Part shown: one piece after another, positions 1-8,096 of the stretch
Numbering within the stretch: the first letter of the stretch is position 1
How the letters are laid out: each line of letters begins with the position of its first letter
Assembly (NCBI RefSeq): GCF_000455265.1
Contig: NZ_HG005143.1
Coordinates: 98,266 to 162,265 of the forward strand
Reading direction: 5' to 3'
From: Paenibacillus antibioticophila
GTDB taxonomy: Bacteria > Bacillota > Bacilli > Paenibacillales > Paenibacillaceae
DNA length: 64,000 nucleotides
Made by a program: the position numbers and the translations under genes
Notes under the pieces: generated by a model
The model's input: only the letters and a program-made list of their open reading frames with translations
Databases searched by the model: none
What the model was told of the DNA's origin: nothing

Positions 1-1825
1 TAATCTTCATAGGCAAATCCTTGCCGTCCATCAAGTCCCGTACCGCCTTCATCAATTGCGGTCCGAGGAGCGGATTACACTCTACCGCCATGTTCAGCTT
101 CCCGGCAGCCATGGCCTGAAACGCCGGCCTTGTCGCATCGATGGAGATCAGGATCATATCCTTGCCCGGAGCCAGCCCGTAATCCTCAATAGCCTGAATG
201 GCACCCAGCGCCATATCGTCATTGTGGGAATAGACAATATCGATCTGATCTCCGTATTGCTGCAGGGCTTGCTCCATCATGAGCCTGCCGCTTTGCAGCG
301 TGTAATCTCCGTAATAAGAAGAGAGCAGCTCGTACTGGCTGAACTGCCGGATCACCTCATCGAAGCCCTTCTTACGGCCGAGGGCCGGCGCCGATTTCTC
401 TGTTCCTTGCAGCTCAATCATGCGGTATTGCTCCTTCTCCCTCACATTCTTGACGAGCCAGTTCGCAGCCCGGCGCCCCTCATCCGTCATATCCGAGCCT
501 ATATAAGCCGTCCACAGGGTATCGTCGCTGACATTCACCTCCCGGTCCGACAGAATAACCGGAATCCCTGCTTCCTTTGCTTCCTGCAGAACAGTCTCCC
601 AGCCTGATTCCGTCTTGGGCGAGAAGGCGATCACGTCAACCTTCTGCTTGATAAACCTGCGGATAATTTCAATTTGCTTCTCCTGCGACTGCTCGGCGTT
701 ATCATAGATAAGCTCAATATCCGCCTCCTTGGCGGCCTCAATCACCGACTTCGTATTCGCCAGCCTCCAACTGCTCTCTGTACCCACCTGGGCAAACCCG
801 AGCACAATTTTGTTCTTCTTGGTATTCACCTTCTTTTCCGTTTTTCCGTTCAAGGCTTGCTTATCACCCTCAAGCCCTTCAGCGCCAAGACTGCTATCGG
901 CGGTGATCTTCTGGCTCCTTAAGATGACCTGCTTTGGGATCCCCTTCTCCTTATTCAAAATATCGATCGCATAATTGACGGCCTCTTTTCCCCCGGTCGG
1001 GCTGGTGAATGTACCTGTAAGCTGGTTGTCCGAGATCAAATGATAGCTTCCATTCTCCGAATTCACACCGTCAATGCCGATAATATCCAGATGGGGCAAT
1101 CCGGAGTTCTGAGCTGCGCGGTAAGCCCCCAATGCCATCGCTTCATTATGGGCAAACACAAGATCCACATTCCGGTTGTCAGCAAACCAGCGGGTCAACA
1201 GATCCTCCGCTTTATCCCGCTGCCAGTCTGCCTGAAAGGTCCTGACAATCTGCACCTTCCCGGCGTTATCCACGATATCGCGGAACCCCATGCTTCGTTC
1301 CGTCACACTGGGCGAGCCCTCCAGCCCCTGGATTTCAACCACTCTGCCCCCCTGCTCCCCCAAGGTTTCCAATGCGAATTCCCCGGCCTTTCGGCCCATC
1401 ATTTCATTATCTGTACCGATGTACAGGGAGTAATCGTATCCAGTCACTCCCCTGCCCATGACGATGACCGGGATCTTGCTGTAAGCCTCGGTAATCGCAG
1501 GCGTTAAGGCAACCGGGTCATCCAGCGAGACAATCAGCAGATCGATTCCGTATTCAAGCAGATTCTTTACATCCTTCGCCTGCTGTCCGCTGGTCTGGCT
1601 GGCATCCATGAAGATCACTCTGACGTCATCCCGGCGCTGCACTTCCTCAAGAATCTCTTCATTCATCACCACCCGCCAAGGCTCCGACAGGTTGGGCTGC
1701 GATACCCCGATCAGATATCGAACCTCATTCCCGGTCTCCTTGCTGTCAAACCATTTGTATTGCCAAGCCAGAAGGCATAGCCCCAGCAGGAAAAGCACCA
1801 TGATCCCCCTTACCGTTCTGCTCAT
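1..1825 (-). CDS. Membrane-anchored protein with two tandem sugar-binding domains, partial at left edge
   Basis: The reading frame is open from an ATG at 1825 to the window edge, 608 residues without a stop, so the 3' end is missing. Residues about 5-22 form one hydrophobic segment with no lipobox Cys, so a membrane anchor is likely. Two type-1 periplasmic binding domains follow, roughly residues 36-290 and 305-608. The second closely resembles the lipoprotein binding protein at 4945-5988: both have GFAQ-G-ES-WR near the domain start, ESGWETVL-EAK-AGIP, HNDDMALGAIQAIE and ECNPLLGPQL. By comparison only about 25-30 residues are missing. The first domain is more divergent (FAHNEAMALGAYRAA). The ATG overlaps the response-regulator stop by one base (TGATG), so translation is probably coupled. 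I infer an extracellular sugar-sensing partner of the adjacent kinase rather than a transport receptor, because the importer already has its own lipoprotein. Confidence 0.85.
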   Translation of the reverse strand, partial: MSRTVRGIMVLFLLGLCLLAWQYKWFDSKETGNEVRYLIGVSQPNLSEPWRVVMNEEILEEVQRRDDVRVIFMDASQTSGQQAKDVKNLLEYGIDLLIVSLDDPVALTPAITEAYSKIPVIVMGRGVTGYDYSLYIGTDNEMMGRKAGEFALETLGEQGGRVVEIQGLEGSPSVTERSMGFRDIVDNAGKVQIVRTFQADWQRDKAEDLLTRWFADNRNVDLVFAHNEAMALGAYRAAQNSGLPHLDIIGIDGVNSENGSYHLISDNQLTGTFTSPTGGKEAVNYAIDILNKEKGIPKQVILRSQKITADSSLGAEGLEGDKQALNGKTEKKVNTKKNKIVLGFAQVGTESSWRLANTKSVIEAAKEADIELIYDNAEQSQEKQIEIIRRFIKQKVDVIAFSPKTESGWETVLQEAKEAGIPVILSDREVNVSDDTLWTAYIGSDMTDEGRRAANWLVKNVREKEQYRMIELQGTEKSAPALGRKKGFDEVIRQFSQYELLSSYYGDYTLQSGRLMMEQALQQYGDQIDIVYSHNDDMALGAIQAIEDYGLAPGKDMILISIDATRPAFQAMAAGKLNMAVECNPLLGPQLMKAVRDLMDGKDLPMKI

Positions 1826-3030
1826 CAGCGCTGCCCCTTCCGGTACATTAACGGCGAGATTCCGGTCACCTTCTTGAAGGTGTTGCTGAAATAATGCTGG
1901 CTGCTATAGCCGACCATTTCGGCAATTTCATAGACCTTGGCCGCCGGATCGGTCATCATTTGGATGGCTCGGCGAATACGCACCTCGGTTAAATAATCGA
2001 TAAAGGACAGCCCCAGCTCCCGCTTTAATTGCTTGCTCAGATAAGTCGGGCTGACCTGGACGCCTTCTGCGACATCGCTCAGTGACAGCTCCGGCTGATG
2101 ATAATTGCGGTCGATGTACTTCTTGGCCAGCATAACGACCGGAGACAGACTGCCTTTCTTCTTGAGCTCAGTGAGCATTTCCATGTACTTGGCGGGTATT
2201 TCTACCACCCCGTTTGACACATTGCTCTGCTCATACAGCACGACCTTTTCAAGGATATTCTCAAGCTTCTGCTGGACCTTCTCTCCAAGCTCCGTACGCT
2301 GCATATGCACCGGGCTCGTATACAGAACGACAATATGCCCCCTTTGGTCCCCGAAGACAATGGCCTGCTCGGAGCGGACAGCATCTTCAACCACATTTCT
2401 GGCGGCAAACTCAAGCAAATCCTTGTCCCATTCCCGATGGGTATAACCGGTGTCCAGATGACTCATCACCTTCACGACCAGCATGCCGCAGGCTTCCTCC
2501 AGTTGAAGCTCGAAAAAATTCAGGCTCCTGCGTATCTCCTCCTCCTGCTGAGTCAGTCCCTCCAGCCAATTCATTAGGAACCGATCCCGGATCAGAGAGG
2601 AATGGGACTGAAGCTGTTCTCCCAGCCATCGCTGCTTCTCCTCCTTCAGCCGGGACTGCTCCAGGCTCTCCACGGCCCGGGCAATAACAGACTCCAGCTT
2701 TGACTTGATAACCGGCTTCAGAATGTAATCGAACACCCGGAGCTTCAATGCCTTCTGGGCATAGGCGAATTCATCATAGCCGGTAATGACAATAACGATG
2801 CAGCGCTGAAGGTAAGGCCTCATTTGTTCAATCAGATCCAGTCCGTTAATAAAAGGCATATTGATATCCATAAACAGAATATCCGGTTGAAGTCCTTCCA
2901 CCTGCTCCAGCGCCCGTTGGCCGTCTTCCGCTTCACCCACAAGCTCAATGCCCCATTCCTGCCAGGGCATGATCTTGGCCAGCCCCCGTCGAATCTTCGG
3001 CTCATCATCAGCGATTAGCAGCTTCCACAT
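1825..3030 (-). CDS. AraC-type two-component response regulator (YesN-like)
   Basis: This 401-residue regulator has an N-terminal receiver domain (acidic pair in LLIADDEP, phosphoacceptor Asp in FMDINMP, Thr in VITGYDEF, Lys in YILKPV), a variable central region, and two C-terminal AraC-type helix-turn-helix motifs (LSDVAEGVQVSPTYLSKQLK and the IAEMVGYSSQHYFSNTFKK segment). It should bind DNA when phosphorylated by the kinase encoded just upstream. I place the start at the ATG at 3030, because a GGGGGG-A ribosome site lies about 8 bases before it. An in-frame ATG at 3045 has no such site. The kinase stop lies about 20 bases upstream and the dual-binding-domain gene overlaps the 3' end, so the three form one unit. 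The likely target is the importer at 4945-9603; this is inferred from position only. Confidence 0.93.
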   Translation of the reverse strand: MWKLLIADDEPKIRRGLAKIMPWQEWGIELVGEAEDGQRALEQVEGLQPDILFMDINMPFINGLDLIEQMRPYLQRCIVIVITGYDEFAYAQKALKLRVFDYILKPVIKSKLESVIARAVESLEQSRLKEEKQRWLGEQLQSHSSLIRDRFLMNWLEGLTQQEEEIRRSLNFFELQLEEACGMLVVKVMSHLDTGYTHREWDKDLLEFAARNVVEDAVRSEQAIVFGDQRGHIVVLYTSPVHMQRTELGEKVQQKLENILEKVVLYEQSNVSNGVVEIPAKYMEMLTELKKKGSLSPVVMLAKKYIDRNYHQPELSLSDVAEGVQVSPTYLSKQLKRELGLSFIDYLTEVRIRRAIQMMTDPAAKVYEIAEMVGYSSQHYFSNTFKKVTGISPLMYRKGQR

Positions 3031-3048
3031 GACGGATCCCCCCATCTG

Positions 3049-4818
3049 TCAATTCACTAATGGCAAGCGGACTACAATTACCGTCCCTTGTCCCAACGTA
3101 CTATCGATGGATATCCCATAGCTTGGGCCATAGGATAGCCGGATTCTTTCATGAACATTGAACAGTCCGTAGCCGCTGTTGCGCTCCGATTGTCTAACTT
3201 GCTGCAAATCCTCTCGCACCTGCCGCAGCTTCTCCTCCGTCATTCCGATCCCGTCGTCCAGAACCTCCAGAGTTAAGCTGTTGTCCTTTATTCGTCCGCG
3301 AATAAGGATTTTCCCCGTTCCCGGCTTCAGCTTGATTCCGTGGTAAATGGCATTTTCCACAAGCGGCTGCAAAATGATCTTTACGACCTGATAACCTCTG
3401 ATTTCCGCCGGGACATCCATCTCATAGGTCAGCTTATTTTCATAACGAGCCATCTGAATGACCAGATAGCTCTCCACATGCTCCAGCTCCTTGCTTAGCT
3501 CGATGATCTCGTTGCCTTTACTCAGGCCAATCCGGAACAGATTCGTAAGGGCAATCACCATCTCAACAATGTCTTGAGCATCACGATCCTGAGCCATCCA
3601 TTGAATCGTATCCAGGGTATTGTAGAGAAAATGCGGTTTGATCTGGGCCTGAAGCGCTTTCAATTCTGCCTCGCGTTTCTCCCTCTGCTCGAGATACACC
3701 ATGTTGATCAGATTCTCGATCTCCTGAACCATTTTGTTGAAGCTGTTGCCGAGTTGGCCGATTTCATCCTTGGATTTGCCGGGAAATCGAATATATAGCT
3801 CTCCTTCCTCGACTTTCCGCATCAGGCTCCTCAGTTTGTCAACCGGCCGCACAATGGAATTCGTGAAGAACCAGGAGACAATAAATGCGACAAGAAGCGT
3901 AAACATCGCCACGATTACCGTAGCCGTCTGCAGGTCGGTGACCACCTTTAACAGCTCGCTTAGCGGGATCGTTCCGACGATTCTCCAGCCCGTGCCGTTG
4001 AAGCTGTTGTAGAAAATCTGATACTCCTTGCCGAAGATCGGCTTGATCAGACTGCCCGACTCCCCCGCCAGCCATTCGCCCTTGATCCGGTACACCAAGC
4101 GGTTCACCGGCGAATAGACAACCCCGTCCATTTCATCCATGATAAAAATAAATCCGCTCTTGCCCAGGGACACGGACTCGACGTTCCGTTCAATGAAATC
4201 CAGTCTCATATCGATCAGAATCACCCCGATGATCTCGCCTGTAACGGGGTCCTTGACCGCCCGGACGATGCTAAGCACCTGATCCGCACTCAGATTCGGC
4301 TGTCCCTTCATCTTGATATTGCGGCCGATGGGATGGCTGAAGAGATGGAGCTGATCCGGATGGCCGACAGCCGCCTGATACCACTCCTCCTCTGTAAGCG
4401 GGTCTCTTGTGATCCGCTCCATTGTGTTGCTCGCGTACAAATTGCTCCGGTTCACTGACAGTATTCCGGCTATTTCAGGCCGCTTCAGCTCGTAGAGCAG
4501 CTCCCTCCGCTTTACAAGAGCAACTAGCTCATCCAGGCTCCCCTCCTGCAGTTCCTTGGCCCGCATAAACTCGATGACGGTATCTTCCTTCGTCAAATAG
4601 TGAATGACATTATCCATTTCATCCAGGTAAATCTCTATATTTCTCTGGACCTGATTCATCATCTGGATCGTATGGGAGTGGGTCTCTTCTTCAATAGACT
4701 CTTTGTACAGGGCACTGCCCCAGAGCCCTAGAGTCAGAATCGAGAAGGTAACTGTAAAGACAAAGTACAAGAGCAGCTTGAATCTTATGCTTCGATTGGC
4801 AACCACACCAATTCCCAT
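3049..4818 (-). CDS. Sensor histidine kinase, YesM family
   Basis: The 589-residue protein has a first membrane segment at about 13-35, an extracellular Cache-like sensor region (about 40-295), a second membrane segment (about 298-320), a HAMP linker (NSIVRPVDKLRSLM), the His-kinase dimerisation box with the phosphoacceptor His in QIKPHFLYNTLDT (near residue 397), the N box LQPLVENAIYHG and the G boxes DDGIGM and GYGLFNVHERI. This is the standard YesM layout paired with a YesN regulator. The gene lies downstream of the importer and is separated from it by a strong hairpin at 4882-4907, which suggests lower or attenuated expression. The exact start is uncertain: AGGAGG lies 13 bases before this ATG, and a GTG at codon 5 is an alternative. 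Confidence 0.92.
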   Translation of the reverse strand: MGIGVVANRSIRFKLLLYFVFTVTFSILTLGLWGSALYKESIEEETHSHTIQMMNQVQRNIEIYLDEMDNVIHYLTKEDTVIEFMRAKELQEGSLDELVALVKRRELLYELKRPEIAGILSVNRSNLYASNTMERITRDPLTEEEWYQAAVGHPDQLHLFSHPIGRNIKMKGQPNLSADQVLSIVRAVKDPVTGEIIGVILIDMRLDFIERNVESVSLGKSGFIFIMDEMDGVVYSPVNRLVYRIKGEWLAGESGSLIKPIFGKEYQIFYNSFNGTGWRIVGTIPLSELLKVVTDLQTATVIVAMFTLLVAFIVSWFFTNSIVRPVDKLRSLMRKVEEGELYIRFPGKSKDEIGQLGNSFNKMVQEIENLINMVYLEQREKREAELKALQAQIKPHFLYNTLDTIQWMAQDRDAQDIVEMVIALTNLFRIGLSKGNEIIELSKELEHVESYLVIQMARYENKLTYEMDVPAEIRGYQVVKIILQPLVENAIYHGIKLKPGTGKILIRGRIKDNSLTLEVLDDGIGMTEEKLRQVREDLQQVRQSERNSGYGLFNVHERIRLSYGPSYGISIDSTLGQGTVIVVRLPLVN

Positions 4819-4870
4819 GGCATCAGCCCGTCCTCCTGGAGTTTATGGAATCTTCATCACTCATCTTTCA

Positions 4871-4907
4871 AAACGCGAAAATGCAAAAGAGAGAGCTCTC
4901 TTTTGCA
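4871..4907 (-). terminator. Hairpin terminator or attenuator between binding protein and kinase
   Basis: There is an inverted repeat with two 12-base arms (TGCAAAAGAGAG / CTCTCTTTTGCA, 4882-4907) and almost no loop. On the minus strand it is followed by a T-rich run (TTTTCGCGTTT). It sits between the binding-protein stop and the kinase start. It could end the importer transcript or let only part of it read into the sensor genes. Confidence 0.75.
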
Positions 4908-4944
4908 AAATCACTTAAGCTATTGTATTGGGACAACCTTCCGC

Positions 4945-5988
4945 TTAGTACTTGCGGTTCGGCAAGGCATCGATCGCCTTTTGACCGAAATAGACATCTT
5001 CCTCGGATTTGATCCACTTCGGAAGCTCCTTGCCTGCCTGATAATCCAGAATTGCCTGCTTCAACTGAGGTCCGAGCAGCGGGTTACATTCTACAGTCAC
5101 ATTCATCTTGCCCTCGGCAATTGCCTCGAAAGCTCCCTTCACACCGTCAACGCCGATGATCTTGATGTCGGTTCCCGGCTTCAGGCCGGCTTCCTCAATC
5201 GCTTGAATCGCTCCAAGCGCCATATCGTCGTTATGTGCATAGACGACTTGAATGTTCTTATCCTTCTTCAAGTAAGCCTCCATGACTTCCTTTCCCTTTG
5301 CACGGGTAAAGTCCCCGGTTTGGGAGTATACGATTTTATAGCCTGCATTGCCGGCAATCGCATCCTCGAAGCCCTTTTTACGGTCATTGGCTGCGCTCGC
5401 TCCTACCGTGCCTTCGAGCTGCACGATATTCACCTCTGCATCGGCACCAAATTCATCAAGCATCCATTTGGCTGCATTTTCACCTTCCAGAATGAAGTCG
5501 GAGCCGATGAAAGAGGTGTACAGATCTTCATTCCCGGCCGTAATGCCCCGGTCGAGCAGGAATACGGGAATGCCTGCATCCTTGGCTTCCTTCAGCACCG
5601 TCTCCCAGCCGGATTCCACAACCGGAGCAAGCCCGATGGCATCTACCTTCTGAGCAATGAAGGAACGGATCGCTTTGATCTGATTCTCCTGCTTCTGCTG
5701 GGCATCGGAGAACTTCAACTCAAAGGCGGGGTCATTTCCGAAGGTATCCTTGATGGAGGCCGTCTCCGCATCACGCCATCCGCTCTCCGCACCGATCTGC
5801 GCAAATCCGACGACGATCTTCTTGCCAGCCGGTTCTTCCGCAGGTGCGGTGTTCGCCGGCTTGTCGGCAGGCGCGTTATTTCCTTCCGCTGTATTTCCGG
5901 AATTGCTGTTGCCGCAGGCGGCAAAGAGCGTCGCAACCATCATGAGTGTAAGAAGACTCAGCAGCAAGCTTTTTCTGTTTCGTTTCAT
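4945..5988 (-). CDS. Sugar ABC transporter substrate-binding lipoprotein (YtfQ-like)
   Basis: This is a type-1 periplasmic-binding protein of the galactofuranose/ribose class, about 347 residues. The lipobox LFAAC at about residue 25 gives a Cys-anchored lipoprotein, followed by a low-complexity N/A/P/E linker and a binding domain with GFAQIGAESGWR, a central VESGWETVL, HNDDMALGAIQAIE and a C-terminal ECNPLLGPQ. The ATG at 5988 follows a GGGGAGG site at 11 bases; a TTG at 5997 would be too close. Its genes for ATPase and permeases lie immediately upstream. The relation to E. coli YtfQ suggests a furanose or pentose sugar, and nearby GH43 enzymes make arabinose-type sugars plausible, but the ligand is inferred. 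Its fold is repeated in the second domain of the 1-1825 protein. Confidence 0.9.
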   Translation of the reverse strand: MKRNRKSLLLSLLTLMMVATLFAACGNSNSGNTAEGNNAPADKPANTAPAEEPAGKKIVVGFAQIGAESGWRDAETASIKDTFGNDPAFELKFSDAQQKQENQIKAIRSFIAQKVDAIGLAPVVESGWETVLKEAKDAGIPVFLLDRGITAGNEDLYTSFIGSDFILEGENAAKWMLDEFGADAEVNIVQLEGTVGASAANDRKKGFEDAIAGNAGYKIVYSQTGDFTRAKGKEVMEAYLKKDKNIQVVYAHNDDMALGAIQAIEEAGLKPGTDIKIIGVDGVKGAFEAIAEGKMNVTVECNPLLGPQLKQAILDYQAGKELPKWIKSEEDVYFGQKAIDALPNRKY

Positions 5989-6063
5989 ACCTTCCAATTC
6001 CTCCCCTTGAATAGGTGATGTAGCATTGCATCTTCACTATATCGATTCGAATACTCGGTGTAT

Positions 6064-7089
6064 TTACATTTTCACGTCATTCTTTGCAATATTCCGAGCT
6101 ATCTTCATCGGGGCTCCGCCGCTTTCTTTACGCATAACGATAAGCCGCTGCAACGCCATGAAGAGGAAGAGCAAGAAGCCTACTGCAATCTTGGTCCACC
6201 ATGAGCTGAGTGTGCCCTGGAAAATAATCATCGTCTGAATGATGCCGGTACACAGTACGCCAAGCATCGGCCCGAGCAAGTATCCGAACCCGCCCGTCAA
6301 CAAAATCCCCCCGATTACGCAGGCGGCAATCGCATCCATCTCCATCCCCATCAGGTGAAGGGAGTTGCCTGACAGCATATAGAAGGTGAACACAATCCCT
6401 CCCAGGGCGGAGCAAAAGCCGCTCAGCGCATAGACCCCAATCGTCGTTCCGCTCACCGGAAGCCCCATCAGCACCGCCGACCGTTCACTGCCTCCAAGCG
6501 CATAGACAGCCCGCCCGAAGGAGGTATATTTTCCGACCAGAAGAGCAGCCAGTACGAACAACAGGGCAATAACCACACTGATCGAAATGAAGCTTCCCCC
6601 AAACAGCCTGAGCTTGTAGCTTGAAATAGCGGTGTAGGTTGCGTTGGTGATGACGATGCTCTCGGTTCCGATCAGATAAGCAATCCCCCGCCCCAGGAAC
6701 ATCCCGGCCAACGTTACAATCCACGGATGGAGCTGGAACTTGCTGATTAAATAGCCTTGCCCGGCACCGAATACAATTCCGACCAGCAGCGACAGAACCA
6801 TTACGAGGTAAGCATTCATGCCTTGCTGAAGCAGAGACGCCGAGATCATGCTGATCATGGCAACTACAGAGGCCACGGATAGATCAATACCGCCGGTAAT
6901 AATGACAAAGGCCATCCCGGTCGCAACAATAATTAAGTAAGCATTATCAATGAACAGATTCAGAAATACCTGAAGGGAGAAAAAGCCGGTGTACATGAAG
7001 GAGCCTGAGCCATACAACAGGATGAGCAACAGCAGCGTCGCCAGCACAATAATGTTGTTGCTGCTTATACGAAGTCCGGATTTGATCAC
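6064..7089 (-). CDS. Sugar ABC transporter permease (YjfF-like)
   Basis: This 341-residue, strongly hydrophobic protein has the features of the BPD_transp_2 family used by ribose/galactofuranose importers: about eight to ten membrane segments and the conserved GGIDLSVASVVAMISM and AACVIGGILLTGGFG stretches. It starts with GTG at 7089, preceded by GGAAGGTGA. The start overlaps the upstream permease stop by four bases (GTGA), indicating coupled translation. Together with the next gene it should form the heterodimeric channel. The binding-protein gene follows about 75 bases downstream. Confidence 0.9.
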   Translation of the reverse strand: MIKSGLRISSNNIIVLATLLLLILLYGSGSFMYTGFFSLQVFLNLFIDNAYLIIVATGMAFVIITGGIDLSVASVVAMISMISASLLQQGMNAYLVMVLSLLVGIVFGAGQGYLISKFQLHPWIVTLAGMFLGRGIAYLIGTESIVITNATYTAISSYKLRLFGGSFISISVVIALLFVLAALLVGKYTSFGRAVYALGGSERSAVLMGLPVSGTTIGVYALSGFCSALGGIVFTFYMLSGNSLHLMGMEMDAIAACVIGGILLTGGFGYLLGPMLGVLCTGIIQTMIIFQGTLSSWWTKIAVGFLLFLFMALQRLIVMRKESGGAPMKIARNIAKNDVKM

Positions 7090-8096
7090 GACGCCGTCAC
7101 CTTCCTTTTACGAGATGTCAGCTTTTGTCTGAATACATCGGACTGGATCAGGCATACAAGGATGACGACGACAGCCTTCACCAACAGAATAGATTCCGGG
7201 GGGACGCCGAGTGAATAGATCGTAGTCGTCAAGCTTTGGATAAAGATAGCTCCGATCACCGTTCCTCCCAGATAGAAGCGCCCACCGCGCATGGAGGTCC
7301 CTCCGATGACAACCGCCAATATGGCATCAAGCTCATACCACAGTCCCGCATTATTTGCGTCCGCACTGCTGAGATTGGAGCTGTAGATAATTCCGGCCAG
7401 CGCAGCGAGCAGACCGCAGATCGCGTATGCCGTCATGAAAATAACCCGGGGCTTGACGCCGGCAAACTCGCTTGATTTGCGGTTTGCTCCGGTCGACTCG
7501 AGAAACAGGCCGAAGGCGGTCTTCGTCTTAAGCAGATAGATCAACAGGAAGACAATAGCCGCAATATAGACTGCAAAGGGGATGCCAAAGAGGAAGCCCT
7601 TGCCGATAAACTCGTAGCTGTCCCGGGTCGTCGTGAGGATTTGCCCGTTCGTGATGAGCTGGGCAATCCCCCGCCCTACCGTCAACAGAATCAGCGTTGC
7701 CACCATCGGCTGAATCCGCAGCACGGCTACCAGCATCCCGTTCCACAGTCCGCAGAGCAAGCCAACCCCGAGGGCGGCAAGGATCGCAACCCACAGGCGA
7801 TGCCCCTCCAGCATGTAAATCGCCATCGAGCCGGAGATAGCCAGCACGGAGCCGACCGAAATATCAATGCCTTCCTTCGCAATCACCAGCGTCATGCCGA
7901 GGGCAATAATCATCAGCGGTGTCCCGCGGTTCAACACGTCCACCAGGTTCCCATATAGATGCCCGTCGATCAGTTCCACCCTGAAAAAGCCGGGCATCAC
8001 GATCAGATTGAACAAGTACAGAATCAGCAGAGCGAGGAGCGGCCAAACCACCTTGGGTGTCGGTGTTCCGCGCTCAAGCCATGCCGGCTGCTTCAT
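7086..8096 (-). CDS. Sugar ABC transporter permease (YtfT-like)
   Basis: This is the second BPD_transp_2 permease, about 336 residues, with KEGIDISVGSVLAISGSMAI and LAVVIGGTSMRGGRF, the counterparts of conserved stretches in the partner permease. I place the start at the ATG at 8096, since GGAGGGGGGAG lies about 7 bases upstream. The in-frame codon at 8117 lies before that site. The gene begins inside the 3' end of the ATPase gene (23-base overlap) and ends with a four-base overlap with the next permease, as in a tightly coupled transport operon. Confidence 0.9.
   Translation of the reverse strand: MKQPAWLERGTPTPKVVWPLLALLILYLFNLIVMPGFFRVELIDGHLYGNLVDVLNRGTPLMIIALGMTLVIAKEGIDISVGSVLAISGSMAIYMLEGHRLWVAILAALGVGLLCGLWNGMLVAVLRIQPMVATLILLTVGRGIAQLITNGQILTTTRDSYEFIGKGFLFGIPFAVYIAAIVFLLIYLLKTKTAFGLFLESTGANRKSSEFAGVKPRVIFMTAYAICGLLAALAGIIYSSNLSSADANNAGLWYELDAILAVVIGGTSMRGGRFYLGGTVIGAIFIQSLTTTIYSLGVPPESILLVKAVVVILVCLIQSDVFRQKLTSRKRKVTAS

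Noticed and set aside
1..1825. Two separate binding-protein genes instead of one fusion
   Set aside because: The minus-strand frame has no stop through both domains, and no ribosome site or signal peptide precedes the second domain.
4903..6018. Long plus-strand open frame of 371 codons
   Set aside because: It lies opposite the binding-protein gene at 4945-5988, which has a lipobox, family motifs and ribosome site. The plus frame has none of these.
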